Notes under the pieces: model-generated
Databases searched by the model: none
Seen by the model: the letters and a program-made list of their open reading frames with translations, nothing else
What the model was told of the DNA's origin: nothing
Shown here: in pieces, positions 19,659-28,432 of the stretch
Position numbering within the stretch: position 1 is the first letter of the stretch
Layout: every line of letters begins with the position of its first letter
Translations under genes and position numbers: made by a program
NCBI RefSeq assembly: GCF_001425265.1
Contig: NZ_LMEC01000011.1
Coordinates: 311,585-375,584, forward strand
Source: Massilia sp. Root418
Lineage (GTDB): Bacteria > Pseudomonadota > Gammaproteobacteria > Burkholderiales > Burkholderiaceae_D
Length of the DNA stretch: 64,000 bases
Direction of reading: 5' to 3'

Positions 19659-20549
19659 TTACAGGTTTCCTTTGTATTGATGTTGCTGCTGTCCCGGGGT
19701 CTCCACACGGAACGAGAATACACCGCCGGCCAGCGGATGGGCGGCGCGCGCCGCGTCCGTCATGCCTTTCCAGGCGGTGGTGGCAAACACGGTGCGCAGG
19801 TCCGCGCCGCCGAATGCCACCTTGGTGATGTTGGGGCAGGGGAAGGCGACGGTATCGATCACCTCGCCCTGCGGGGAGTAGCGGTCCACGCGCGCGCCGC
19901 CGAACATGGCGACCCACACGCAGCCTTCGGCGTCCACCACCGAGCCGTCCGGATGGCCGGGGGCGGCCGTGCGCACGAATTCGCGCTTGTTGGACAGGCT
20001 GCCGTCCGGCGCGGCGTCGTAGGCATACACCACTTTGGCCAGCGTGTCGGTGTGGTAGAAGGTGCGGCCGTCCGGGCTGTGGCACGGGCCGTTGGTGATG
20101 ATGATGCCGTCGTCCTTCTTTTGCAGCGCGCCATCGGCGGACAGGCGGTACAGCGCGCCGGTGGGCGCGCTTTCGCCGTTGTCCATGGAGCCGAACCACA
20201 GTGCGCCGTGGCTGTCCACGTAGCCGTCGTTCAGGCGGTTGCCGGGGATGTCCGCTTCCAGCTCCAGCAGCGGAGCGAATTCACCGGTCTCCGGTGAAAA
20301 GCGCAGCAGCTTGCCGGGCAGGCCGCAGACCAGGCCACCGTCCGCCATCGGCAACGCAAAGCCGGTTTCGGCCGGCATGACCCAGCTTTGCTGCGCGCTG
20401 CCGTCTTCGGCGCAGCGGTGCAGGCGCTGACCCTTGATGTCCACCAGGTACAGCGCCGCTTCGGCGGCGTGCCAGAACGGACCTTCGCCGAGCTTGGCGC
20501 CCAGCTCCCAGATGCAGCCTGGCTGCGTGGTGGCCATCACTGCGTTCAT
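19659..20549 (-). CDS. xylC: SMP-30/gluconolactonase family lactonase, probable xylonolactonase
   Basis: A 296-residue six-bladed propeller protein. Metal-site motifs of the SMP-30/regucalcin family are present: GEGPFW near the start, IITNGPCHSPDGRT in the middle and PGHPDGSVVDAEGCVW further on. It would hydrolyse the sugar lactone made by the dehydrogenase encoded just upstream. The start is ATG 20549, which overlaps the TGA of the SDR gene by four bases (ATGA); the longer upstream frame lies over that gene and is rejected. Its own TAA is followed after one base by the dehydratase ATG. Confidence 0.9.
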   Translation of the reverse strand: MNAVMATTQPGCIWELGAKLGEGPFWHAAEAALYLVDIKGQRLHRCAEDGSAQQSWVMPAETGFALPMADGGLVCGLPGKLLRFSPETGEFAPLLELEADIPGNRLNDGYVDSHGALWFGSMDNGESAPTGALYRLSADGALQKKDDGIIITNGPCHSPDGRTFYHTDTLAKVVYAYDAAPDGSLSNKREFVRTAAPGHPDGSVVDAEGCVWVAMFGGARVDRYSPQGEVIDTVAFPCPNITKVAFGGADLRTVFATTAWKGMTDAARAAHPLAGGVFSFRVETPGQQQHQYKGNL

Positions 20550-21346
20550 GCGCCGTACCAGCCTGCGTCGACGAAGTAATCGCGGCCGGAGCAGCGGGCA
20601 GCGTTGTCGGAGGCCAGGAACAGGGCCAGCGCGGCCACGTCCTCGGTTTCCACGCGCTCGTGCAGGCACTGCGCCGCCAGGATGGCAGCTTCGTCTTCGG
20701 CCGAATGCCACAGCGCCATCTGGCGCGGGGTCTTCACCGAGCCGGGGATGATGGTGTTGACGCGGATGCCGTCCGGGCCCAGGTCGCGGGCCAGGCCGCG
20801 CGTCAGGCCTTCAATGGCGGCCTTGGCCGTCATGTACAGCGACAGCTGCGGCAGCGCCAGGTGCCAGGAGATGGAGCCGAAGTTCAGGATCACGCCGCCG
20901 CCCTTGGCTTTCATGCCGGGCGCCACGGCCTGCGCGCAGAAGAACTGGTGGCGCAGGTTCACGGCCAGGCTGTCGTCCCAGTACTTGCCGGTCACGTCCT
21001 TGACCTGGTGGCGGTTGTCGTTGGCCGCGTTATTGAGCAGCACGTCCACCTTGCCGAAATCGATCTGGATGGCGGCGAAGGCATTGCCCAGCGCGTCCAG
21101 GTCGGTCAGGTCGCAGCGGATGAAGCGCGGCGGGCGCTTGCAGCCGGCCAGCGATTGTTCCAGTTCGCGCGAGGCTTCCTCGGCGATATCGAGGAACACC
21201 ACCTGCGCGCCCTGCTTGGCGAAGGCGTCCACCATGGCGGCGCCGATGCCGGTGCCGCCGCCGGTGATGACCACCAGCTTCTCGGCCAGGTCGTGGTAGG
21301 TGGCGTACACCATGGGTTTGCGTTCAGTTGTTACAGGCGCCACCAT
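20546..21346 (-). CDS. SDR oxidoreductase, probable D-xylose 1-dehydrogenase
   Basis: A 266-residue classical short-chain dehydrogenase. It has the cofactor motif TGGGTGIG, the NNAAND block, catalytic Ser in FGSISWHLA and YMTAK (Tyr and Lys). In this operon it is the only candidate for the first oxidation of the sugar to its lactone, as in the Caulobacter Weimberg pathway. D-galactose or L-arabinose dehydrogenase activity cannot be excluded. The start at 21346 is chosen because GGAG lies nine bases upstream and the upstream gene ends at 21348; a longer form from 21361 would overlap that gene. Confidence 0.88.
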   Translation of the reverse strand: MVAPVTTERKPMVYATYHDLAEKLVVITGGGTGIGAAMVDAFAKQGAQVVFLDIAEEASRELEQSLAGCKRPPRFIRCDLTDLDALGNAFAAIQIDFGKVDVLLNNAANDNRHQVKDVTGKYWDDSLAVNLRHQFFCAQAVAPGMKAKGGGVILNFGSISWHLALPQLSLYMTAKAAIEGLTRGLARDLGPDGIRVNTIIPGSVKTPRQMALWHSAEDEAAILAAQCLHERVETEDVAALALFLASDNAARCSGRDYFVDAGWYGA

Positions 21347-21347
21347 C

Positions 21348-22547
21348 TTATTTCGCTCCATTCGGGTTGTTCAGCAGGCCGCGTGCGGCCAGGTTGTTGT
21401 AAAGGGCGCGTACGCCAAAGGTCCAGGGGGTGATCTCGTTGCTGCGGTGGACGTGGTTGATCAGCGCGCCCAGTGCCGGGCTGGTGATGGTCACGCGGTC
21501 GCCCATGTGGTGGGTGAAGCCGGCGCCCGCTTCGCCGCGGTCCTTGATCGGCGAGAACATGGTGCCGAGGAAGAGCATGAAGCCGTCCGGATACTGGTGG
21601 TGCGCGCCGCTGGTCTGCGACACCAGGTCCAGCGGGTCGCGGCTGATTTCGCGCATGAAGCTGGCGCCGTCCAGGCGGAAGCCGTCTTCCGCGCCTTCGA
21701 TCACCATGCGCAGTTCGGCGTTGCGTACCGTGTCCATGGTGAAGCCGCCGTCGAACAGGCGGATGAAGGGGCCGATGGCGCAGGAGGCGTTGTTGTCCTT
21801 GGCTTTACCCAGCAGCAGGGCGCTGCGGCCCTCGATGTCGCGCAAGTTCACGTCGTTGCCCAGCGTGGCGCCCACCACTTCGCGCCGGCTGTTCACGGCC
21901 AGTACGATCTCCGGCTCCGGGTTGTTCCACTTCGATTCAGGGTGCAGGCCGACGTCCGCGCCGAAGCCGACCGCCGACATGGGCTGCGACTTGGAAAACA
22001 CTTCCGCGTACGGGCCGATGCCCACTTCCATGTATTGCGACCAGGCGCCGCGCGCGATGAATTGCTGCTTCAGCTTTTCCGCTTCCGGCGAACCGGGCTT
22101 GATGCTGGACAGGTCGGCGCCGATGGATTCCAGCAGCGAGGCGCGCAGCGCGTCGGCGCGGCTCTTGTCGCCGCCGGCCTGTTCTTCGATCACGCGTTCC
22201 AGCAGGCTCACGGCGAAGGTGACGCCGCAGGCTTTCAGGGCCTGCAGGTCGCACGGGGCCAGCAGCTGCGGCACTTCCGCGTCCGAGTGGACCGCCAGCG
22301 CGCTGTCGACCAGGCGCTGCACGGGGCCCAGCGATTCGCCCTGCGCGCTGCGCGCAAAGGCAGCCAGGTCGCTGCGCTCGAACAGGTCGGACACGGTGGG
22401 CGCATGCGCCGTGATGTCGAACACTTCGCCATTGCGCACCACCACCACGCTGGGGCCGTTGATCGCACCGCCGCGCCATACGCGGCCAACCAGCAGGGCA
22501 TGTTCCAGGTCGGCAGGCAGCGTCTGGGTAACTTGAGCAAAAGTCAT
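21348..22547 (-). CDS. xylX: Fumarylacetoacetate hydrolase-fold enzyme, probable 2-keto-3-deoxyxylonate dehydratase
   Basis: A 399-residue member of the FAH superfamily in the subgroup that dehydrates 2-keto-3-deoxy-pentonates to alpha-ketoglutarate semialdehyde. The core SAVGFGADVGLHPESKW and PEPEIVLAVNSRREVVGATLGNDVNLRDIEGRS-type region carries the acidic metal ligands of the fold. AAGGAT stands before the ATG at 22547. It lies between gudD and the SDR gene in a tightly packed operon. This is the step before alpha-ketoglutarate semialdehyde dehydrogenase, which is missing from the window. Confidence 0.88.
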   Translation of the reverse strand: MTFAQVTQTLPADLEHALLVGRVWRGGAINGPSVVVVRNGEVFDITAHAPTVSDLFERSDLAAFARSAQGESLGPVQRLVDSALAVHSDAEVPQLLAPCDLQALKACGVTFAVSLLERVIEEQAGGDKSRADALRASLLESIGADLSSIKPGSPEAEKLKQQFIARGAWSQYMEVGIGPYAEVFSKSQPMSAVGFGADVGLHPESKWNNPEPEIVLAVNSRREVVGATLGNDVNLRDIEGRSALLLGKAKDNNASCAIGPFIRLFDGGFTMDTVRNAELRMVIEGAEDGFRLDGASFMREISRDPLDLVSQTSGAHHQYPDGFMLFLGTMFSPIKDRGEAGAGFTHHMGDRVTITSPALGALINHVHRSNEITPWTFGVRALYNNLAARGLLNNPNGAK

Positions 22548-22568
22548 TGTCTCTATCCTTTAATTGTT

Positions 22569-23966
22569 TTAGTCGCGGCCCAGGCTGGGGAGCTTGGGCG
22601 AATAGGTCCAGCCGGGCACCAGGTAGCGCATGGCCATGGCGTCGTCGCGCGCGCCGGTCGCTACCTTGTTGTACAGCGCATTCGCGGCCATGATGCGGTC
22701 CATGTCCGGTTCGATGCCCAGGCCTGGCGCTTGTGGCACCTGTACTTCGCCGCCGGCGATCTGCAGCGGGTTGCGGGTCAGGCGCTCCTGGCCTTCCTGC
22801 CAGATCCAGTGCGTGTCGATGGCGGTGATGCGGCCCGGCGCGGCAGCTGCGGCATGGGTGAACATGGCCAGCGACACGTCGAAGTGGTTGTTCGAATGCG
22901 AACCCCAGGTCAGGCCCCAGTCGTGGCACAGCTGCGCCAGGCGCACGGAACCCTGCATGGTCCAGAAGTGCGGATCGGCCAGCGGAATGTCCACCGCGCC
23001 CAGCAGGTGCGAGTGGGCCATCTGGCGCCAGTCGGTGGCGATCATATTGGTGGCGGTCTGGATGCCGGTGGCGCGGCGGAACTCGGCCATGATCTCGCGG
23101 CCGGAATAGCCGTTCTCCGGGCCGCAAGGGTCTTCCGCGTAAGCCAGGATATGGCCCTGGCCTTTGCACAGGGCGATGGATTCGTCCAGCGACCAGGCGC
23201 CGTTCGGGTCCAGCGTCACGCGCGACTCGGGGAAGCGCTTCTTGATTGCGGCGACCGCTTCCATCTCCTCGGCGCCGCGCATCACGCCGCCTTTCAGCTT
23301 GAAGTCGCGGAAGCCGTACTTCTCCACCGTGGCTGCGGCCTGGTCGGCGATGGCTTCCGCCGTCAGCGCTTCCTGGTGGCGCATGTGATACCAGCTGCTG
23401 TCCGAGCCGGCGCCGCTGCGCTCCAGGTAGGGCAGGTCGGTGCGGCGGCGGTCGCCGATGTAGAACAGGTAGGCCAGCATGGGCACGCTGTCGCGTTGCT
23501 GGCCAGCGCCCAGCAGTTCGCACACCGGTACGCCGAGGTGCTGGCCGGCCAGGTCCAGCAGCGCCGCTTCAATCGCGGTGACCACGTTTTCCAGGCGCAG
23601 GTTGATTTCGTGCGGCTGCTTGAGCACTGCGGCTTCGGCGGCCGAAGTGACCTGGTGCTGGTGGCCGCCGCCCTTGCCGGCGATGGACTGGCGCACCGCG
23701 TTCAGCGTGCGGTTGTAGCGCCCGATCTCGGTGCCTACCACCAGCGGGACGGCTTTCTCCAGCGCCTGCAGGATGCCGGCGCCGCCCGGCACCTCGCCCA
23801 TGCCGGTGTGGCCCGAGCTGTCTTTCAGCAGCACCAGGGTGCGGGTGAAGAAGGGCGCGTGCGCGCCGCACAGGTTGAGCAGCATGCTGTCGTAGCCTGC
23901 CACCGGGATCACCTGCATTTCAGTGATCCTGGGGCTGCGCGAAATTTGATTTGTTGCGTGTACCAT
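22569..23966 (-). CDS. gudD: Glucarate dehydratase
   Basis: A 465-residue enolase-superfamily enzyme of the glucarate dehydratase group. Visible are the KxK motif (FKLKGG), the metal-ligand blocks LDPNGAW and AEDPCG, and the His/Asp region [14 protein letters not shown]. It dehydrates D-glucarate to 5-keto-4-deoxyglucarate. As first gene of the operon, with AGGA seven bases before ATG 23966, it sets the regulation of the genes that follow. The link to the nearby GH115 and GH67 alpha-glucuronidases is natural: released glucuronic acid becomes glucarate after oxidation. No uronate dehydrogenase is in the window. Confidence 0.92.
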   Translation of the reverse strand: MVHATNQISRSPRITEMQVIPVAGYDSMLLNLCGAHAPFFTRTLVLLKDSSGHTGMGEVPGGAGILQALEKAVPLVVGTEIGRYNRTLNAVRQSIAGKGGGHQHQVTSAAEAAVLKQPHEINLRLENVVTAIEAALLDLAGQHLGVPVCELLGAGQQRDSVPMLAYLFYIGDRRRTDLPYLERSGAGSDSSWYHMRHQEALTAEAIADQAAATVEKYGFRDFKLKGGVMRGAEEMEAVAAIKKRFPESRVTLDPNGAWSLDESIALCKGQGHILAYAEDPCGPENGYSGREIMAEFRRATGIQTATNMIATDWRQMAHSHLLGAVDIPLADPHFWTMQGSVRLAQLCHDWGLTWGSHSNNHFDVSLAMFTHAAAAAPGRITAIDTHWIWQEGQERLTRNPLQIAGGEVQVPQAPGLGIEPDMDRIMAANALYNKVATGARDDAMAMRYLVPGWTYSPKLPSLGRD

Positions 23967-24017
23967 CGCTTTGTCCTAAAATGAATAGCGCTAACATAAC
24001 ACAAGTGTGAGGGATTT
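23967..24017. promoter_or_regulatory. Divergent promoter with LacI-type operator (gudD operon / esterase)
   Basis: This 51-base gap must drive both the gudD operon (minus) and the SGNH esterase gene (plus). The core TAGCGCTA (23986-23993) is a perfect palindrome with the central CG of LacI-family operators and extends on one side to TGTTAGCGCTA. On the plus strand TTGTCC (23971-23976) and CATAAC may be -35 and -10; on the minus strand TTGTGT and TTTTAG are possible. The operator overlaps both, fitting repression. The LacI-family gene at 30833 is the natural candidate regulator. Confidence 0.65.
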
Positions 24018-25304
24018 ATGCGGTCAAGTCAACACAAGTTATGCGCCTGGTTTTCAGGCGTGTTGTTTGCAGCCGCTGCTGCATGTACCGCCCCTGCCGC
24101 CTCTGCGGCGGTGGACTCCGGCAAGGCGGCGGAGGCGCACTGGGTGGCGTCCTGGGGCACCGCAGTGATGATCCCGGAAGGGCAGAACGAGCTGGCCGCG
24201 GAACACTGGCGCGACGCGAGCTTGCGCCAGATCGTTCATCTTTCGCTGGGCGGCAGCCGGCTGCGGGTCCGCATCAGCAACACCTACGGCACCGCGCCGC
24301 TGGTGCTGGAGGGCGCCGCCGTGGCGCTGGCCAAGGCACCCGGCAAGGCAGACGTCGACGGCGCCAGCGCGCGCCCGCTGACTTTCAACGGCCGCACCAG
24401 CGTCCTGATCCCCTCCGGCGGCGAGTACTACAGCGATCCGGTGGCGCTGGAGCACAAGGCCGGCGCCGACCTGGCCATTTCCATGTACTTCAAGGGCGAA
24501 CCTGCGCGCCAGACCGGCCACCCCGGCTCGCGCACCAACAGCTTCGTCATCAAGGGCAACCGTGTGATGGACGCCGAATGGCCGGCCGCCGCCAAGGTGG
24601 AACGCTGGTATGCGCTGGCCGACGTGGAAGTGCAGGCGCCGCGCAGCGTGGGCGCGGTGGTTGCCATCGGCGACTCCATCACCGACGGCAACGGCTCCAC
24701 CACCGACGGCAACGACCGCTGGCCGGATTTGCTGGCGGCGCGCTTCGCCCGCGAAGGGCAGGTCATGGGCGTGGTCAACGCAGGCATCGGCGGCGGCCGC
24801 CTGCTGCGCGACGGGCTGGGGCCGAACATGGTGTCCCGCTTTGACCGCGACGTGATCGCCCGCAGCGGCGTTACCCATGCCATCGTGATGATAGGCGTGA
24901 ATGACCTGGGCGGGCAGCACCGCAACGGCGACAACTCGCCGGAAGCACGCAAGAAGCTGCTGGACGATATGATGACGGCGCATCGCCAGCTGGTGGAGCG
25001 CGCGCATGCGCAGGGTATTTGCGTGATCGGCGGCACGGTTTCGCCATATTCGGGTTCGGATTACTACCGTCCCAACGCGGACAACGAGGCAGACCGCGTG
25101 GCCCTGAACAACTGGATACGGACCTCCGGCGTGTTCGACGGCGTGGCAGACTTCGATGCCGCGCTGCGCGATCCGGCCCGGCCTTCGCACCTGCTGAAGG
25201 AGCGCGACAAGGGCGACGGCCTGCATCCCTCGCCGGCCGGCTTCCGCGCCATGGCGGACGCGGTGCCGCTGGACGCGCTGCGCCAGTGCGCGGTGCGGCG
25301 CTGA
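24018..25304 (+). CDS. Exported SGNH/GDSL-family esterase
   Basis: A 428-residue exported hydrolase. A signal peptide (about 1-30, ASAA) leads; an N-terminal beta-domain precedes the SGNH domain, whose blocks are all present: AIGDSITDGNG with the nucleophile serine, NAGIGGGRLL, MIGVNDLGG and DGLHPSPAG with the catalytic Asp/His. Such enzymes remove acetyl or related ester groups from polysaccharides. It stands divergent from gudD and upstream of two alpha-glucuronidases, so xylan deacetylation is a reasonable inference. GAGGGA precedes the ATG. A REP-like pair follows directly. Confidence 0.88.
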   Translation: MRSSQHKLCAWFSGVLFAAAAACTAPAASAAVDSGKAAEAHWVASWGTAVMIPEGQNELAAEHWRDASLRQIVHLSLGGSRLRVRISNTYGTAPLVLEGAAVALAKAPGKADVDGASARPLTFNGRTSVLIPSGGEYYSDPVALEHKAGADLAISMYFKGEPARQTGHPGSRTNSFVIKGNRVMDAEWPAAAKVERWYALADVEVQAPRSVGAVVAIGDSITDGNGSTTDGNDRWPDLLAARFAREGQVMGVVNAGIGGGRLLRDGLGPNMVSRFDRDVIARSGVTHAIVMIGVNDLGGQHRNGDNSPEARKKLLDDMMTAHRQLVERAHAQGICVIGGTVSPYSGSDYYRPNADNEADRVALNNWIRTSGVFDGVADFDAALRDPARPSHLLKERDKGDGLHPSPAGFRAMADAVPLDALRQCAVRR

Positions 25305-25313
25305 GGCAGGCTT

Positions 25314-25382
25314 GGCGGGTTACGCGCTCGCGCGCTAACCCGCCCTACGTAGGGCGGGTTAGCGCGCAGTGCGTAACCCGCC
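25314..25382. repeat. REP-like pair fused head to head
   Basis: Units 25314-25349 and 25348-25382 share the central CCCTACGTAGGG palindrome, so the two elements abut without spacer. They lie between the esterase and GH115 genes, which run in the same direction. Confidence 0.8.
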
Positions 25383-25443
25383 GCCCATGATTGACCAATA
25401 AAACAAAACTAGGCCCGTGCAAGGGCCAATCGGAGACAAACGA

Positions 25444-28311
25444 ATGACATTCATCACCAGGGCAGCCTGCGCCGCCCTCCTGCTGGCCTGCGCCTTGCCC
25501 GCGCTGGCGCTGGGCCAAAAATCCTTCGTGGCTTTCGAACGCCCCGCCGGCGACCCGGTGGCCCTGGTGCAGTCCGGCGCCGCCGCCAAACTGCTGGTCG
25601 ACCCTGCCGACCACGCCGGCGTGCTGCGCGCCGCCGGCGACCTGCAAGGCGACATCCTGCGCGTGAGCGGCGTGCGCCCCGTACTGCAGAAAGGCGGCGC
25701 CATGGCGGGCGCGGACGTGGTCATCATCGGCACCGTCGGCAAGAGCGCCCTGATCGACAAGCTGGTGCAGTCTGGCGCGCTGGACGTTTCCGCCATCAAG
25801 GGCAAGTGGGAAGCCTGGCAGGTGCAGACCCTCAAGAACCCCCTGCCGGGCGTGGAGCGCGCGCTGGTGGTGGCCGGCAGCGACAAGCGCGGCACCATCT
25901 ACGGCATCTACGAGATCTCCGAGCAGATCGGCGTATCGCCCTGGTACTGGTGGGCCGACGTGCCGCCGGCGCAGCACGAGGACGTCTACGCCAGCGCGCC
26001 CGCCCGCGTCAGCGACGCGCCTGCGGTGCAGTACCGCGGCATCTTCCTCAACGACGAAGCGCCCGCGCTGACCGGCTGGGCCAAGCAGCGCTACGGCGGC
26101 TACAAGCACGAGTTCTACGAAAAAGTGTTCGAGCTGCTGCTGCGCCTGCGCGGCAACTACCTGTGGCCCGCCATGTGGGACGCCGCCTTCTTCGACGACG
26201 ATAAACTCAACGGCGTGCGCGCCGAGGAGTACGGCGTGGTGATCGGCACCTCGCACCATGAGCCCATGATGCGCGCCCACAAGGAGTGGGACCGCTACGG
26301 CAAGGGCGCCTGGGACTACAGCAAGAACGAGAGCGTGCTGAAGGACTTCTGGCGCGGCGGCCTGCGCGCGTCGAAGGGCACGGAGAAGATCGTCACCCTG
26401 GGCATGCGCGGCGACGGCGACGAGCCGATGTCCGAGGAATCCAACGTGGCCCTGCTGGAGCGCATCGTGAAGGACCAGCGCGAGATCATCGCGCAGCAGA
26501 TCAACCCGGACATGAGCAAGGTGCCGCAGGTGTGGGCTTTGTACAAGGAAGTGCAGGAATACTACGAGAAGGGCATGCGCGTGCCGGACGACGTGCTGCT
26601 GCTGTGGTGCGACGACAACTGGGCCAACATCCGCCGCCTGCCCACGCCCGAGGAGCGCAAGCGCGCCGGCGGCGCGGGCGTGTACTACCACTTCGACTAC
26701 GTGGGCGGCCCGCGCTCTTACAAGTGGCTGAACGTGACGCCGATTCCGAAGATCTGGGAGCAGATGCGGCTGGCCTACGAATACGATGCGAAGCGCATGT
26801 GGATCGTCAACGTGGGCGACCTGAAGCCGATGGAAGTGCCGATCGAGTTCTTCCTCACGTATGCCTGGAACCCTGCGGCCTGGCCGGCCGAGCGCCTGCC
26901 GGATTACCTGAAACTGTGGGCCAGGCGTGAATTCGGCGCGCAGCATGCGGACGAGATTGCGGACATCGTGGCCAGGTACACCAAGTACAACGGCCGCCGC
27001 AAGCCGGAGCAGCTGGAACCGGGCACCTACAGCCAGGTGAACTACAACGAGGCGGCGCGCATCGCGGGGGAATACAGGGATCTGGCGGGGCGGGCGGACC
27101 GGATAGACGCGGCCTTGCCGTCCAACCTGCGCGACGCCTTCTTCCAGCTGGTGCAGTACCCGGCCAAGGCGGGCTCGGTGGTGAACGACATGTATGTGCT
27201 GGCGGCGCAGAACCAGCTGTACGGCAGGCAGGGCCGCGCATCCACCAACGACCTGGCCGAGCGTGTGCGCGGCCTGTTCAAGCAGGACGCGGAACTGGCG
27301 CGCCAGTACATGGAAGACGTCAGCGACGGCAAGTGGAACCACATGATGTCGCAGACCCACCTGGGCTACACCTACTGGAACCAGCCGCCGCGCAACGTGA
27401 TGCCGGCGGTGTCCGAAGTGCAGGTGGGCCGGGCCAGCGACATGGGCGTGGCGGTGGAGGGCAGCGAGTTCGCATGGCCCGGCCAGAACGCCGACAAGCT
27501 GGCGCTGCCGGTGCTGGATGCGGAAAGCAGGCAGGCGCGCTGGCTGGAGGTCTTCAATCGCGGCCAGCAGGCCTTCAACTACACCATCACCGCCAGCGAG
27601 CCGTGGGTGGTGCTGAGCAGCGCGGCAGGGCGTGTGGTGCGCGAGAAGCGCGTGATGGTGGACGTGCGCTGGGCGGACCTGCCGCGCGGCGCCGGCCCGC
27701 TGGAAGCCACGCTGACCATCGAAGGCGCGGGCGGCAAGACGCGCGTCAAGGTGCCGGTGCGCCGGCCGGTGCAGGCGGCCCCCGGCAGCTTCGTGGAATC
27801 GCAGGGCGTGATCGCCATCGAGGCGGAGCATTATGCGGACGCGGTGGCGAAGGAGGGCTGGCAGTGGCTGCGCATTCCTGACCATGGCCGTACGCTGTCC
27901 GCCATGACCACCTTGCCCGCCAGCGCGGCGCTGTCCGTGCCCGGCGCAGCCGAAGGCATGCGGCTTGAATACAAGGTGCACCTGCTGACGGCGGGCGAAG
28001 TTACGCTGCACACCACCCTGGCGCCCACGCTCAAGTTCCAGCCGGGCGAGGGCTTCCGCTACGCCGTGTCCTTCGACGGCGAGGAACCCCAGGTGGTGAA
28101 CGTGCACGCGGACGGCTCCCAGCGCTTCTGGGAGCGCGCGGTGTCGGACGGCGCGGTGGTGTTCAAGACCAGGCATAAGCTGGCGGCCGGCGCGCACACG
28201 CTCAAGTTCCGGGCGGTGGATCCGGCGCTGGTGCTGCAAAAACTGGTGATCGACGCTGGCGGCCTGAAGCCGAGCTACCTCGGCCCCCCGGAAAGCCCGA
28301 AAGCGCCGTAA
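25444..28311 (+). CDS. Glycoside hydrolase family 115, xylan alpha-1,2-glucuronidase
   Basis: A 955-residue exported enzyme. A signal peptide (about 1-23, LPALALG) is followed by the GH115 core with PWYWWADVPP, YRGIFLNDEAP, LRLRGNYLWPAMW, GTSHHEPMMR and VTLGMRGDGDEPM. A C-terminal domain (about 750-955) contains beta-sandwich-like sequence. GH115 enzymes remove (4-O-methyl)glucuronic acid from internal and terminal xylose residues of xylan. The ATG 25444 is chosen for GGAG (25432-25435) and the signal peptide; the frame opens nine codons earlier. The GH67 gene follows on the same strand after 121 bases. Confidence 0.94.
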   Translation: MTFITRAACAALLLACALPALALGQKSFVAFERPAGDPVALVQSGAAAKLLVDPADHAGVLRAAGDLQGDILRVSGVRPVLQKGGAMAGADVVIIGTVGKSALIDKLVQSGALDVSAIKGKWEAWQVQTLKNPLPGVERALVVAGSDKRGTIYGIYEISEQIGVSPWYWWADVPPAQHEDVYASAPARVSDAPAVQYRGIFLNDEAPALTGWAKQRYGGYKHEFYEKVFELLLRLRGNYLWPAMWDAAFFDDDKLNGVRAEEYGVVIGTSHHEPMMRAHKEWDRYGKGAWDYSKNESVLKDFWRGGLRASKGTEKIVTLGMRGDGDEPMSEESNVALLERIVKDQREIIAQQINPDMSKVPQVWALYKEVQEYYEKGMRVPDDVLLLWCDDNWANIRRLPTPEERKRAGGAGVYYHFDYVGGPRSYKWLNVTPIPKIWEQMRLAYEYDAKRMWIVNVGDLKPMEVPIEFFLTYAWNPAAWPAERLPDYLKLWARREFGAQHADEIADIVARYTKYNGRRKPEQLEPGTYSQVNYNEAARIAGEYRDLAGRADRIDAALPSNLRDAFFQLVQYPAKAGSVVNDMYVLAAQNQLYGRQGRASTNDLAERVRGLFKQDAELARQYMEDVSDGKWNHMMSQTHLGYTYWNQPPRNVMPAVSEVQVGRASDMGVAVEGSEFAWPGQNADKLALPVLDAESRQARWLEVFNRGQQAFNYTITASEPWVVLSSAAGRVVREKRVMVDVRWADLPRGAGPLEATLTIEGAGGKTRVKVPVRRPVQAAPGSFVESQGVIAIEAEHYADAVAKEGWQWLRIPDHGRTLSAMTTLPASAALSVPGAAEGMRLEYKVHLLTAGEVTLHTTLAPTLKFQPGEGFRYAVSFDGEEPQVVNVHADGSQRFWERAVSDGAVVFKTRHKLAAGAHTLKFRAVDPALVLQKLVIDAGGLKPSYLGPPESPKAP

Positions 28312-28378
28312 CACCGAAAACACCGAAACACCGAAACACCGAAACACCGTAGGGCGGGTTAGCTGCGCGTAACCCGCC
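28312..28378. repeat. 8-bp tandem repeat plus single REP-like unit
   Basis: Four and a half copies of CACCGAAA (28312-28349; the first has one extra A) start right after the GH115 stop codon and run into one REP-like unit (28348-28378, CGTAGGGCGGGTTA...CGTAACCCGCC). Confidence 0.8.
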
Positions 28379-28432
28379 GGAGCCGCCAGCGGCCCCAAGA
28401 TTACGCAACCATAGGTCCACAACGGAGACAAA

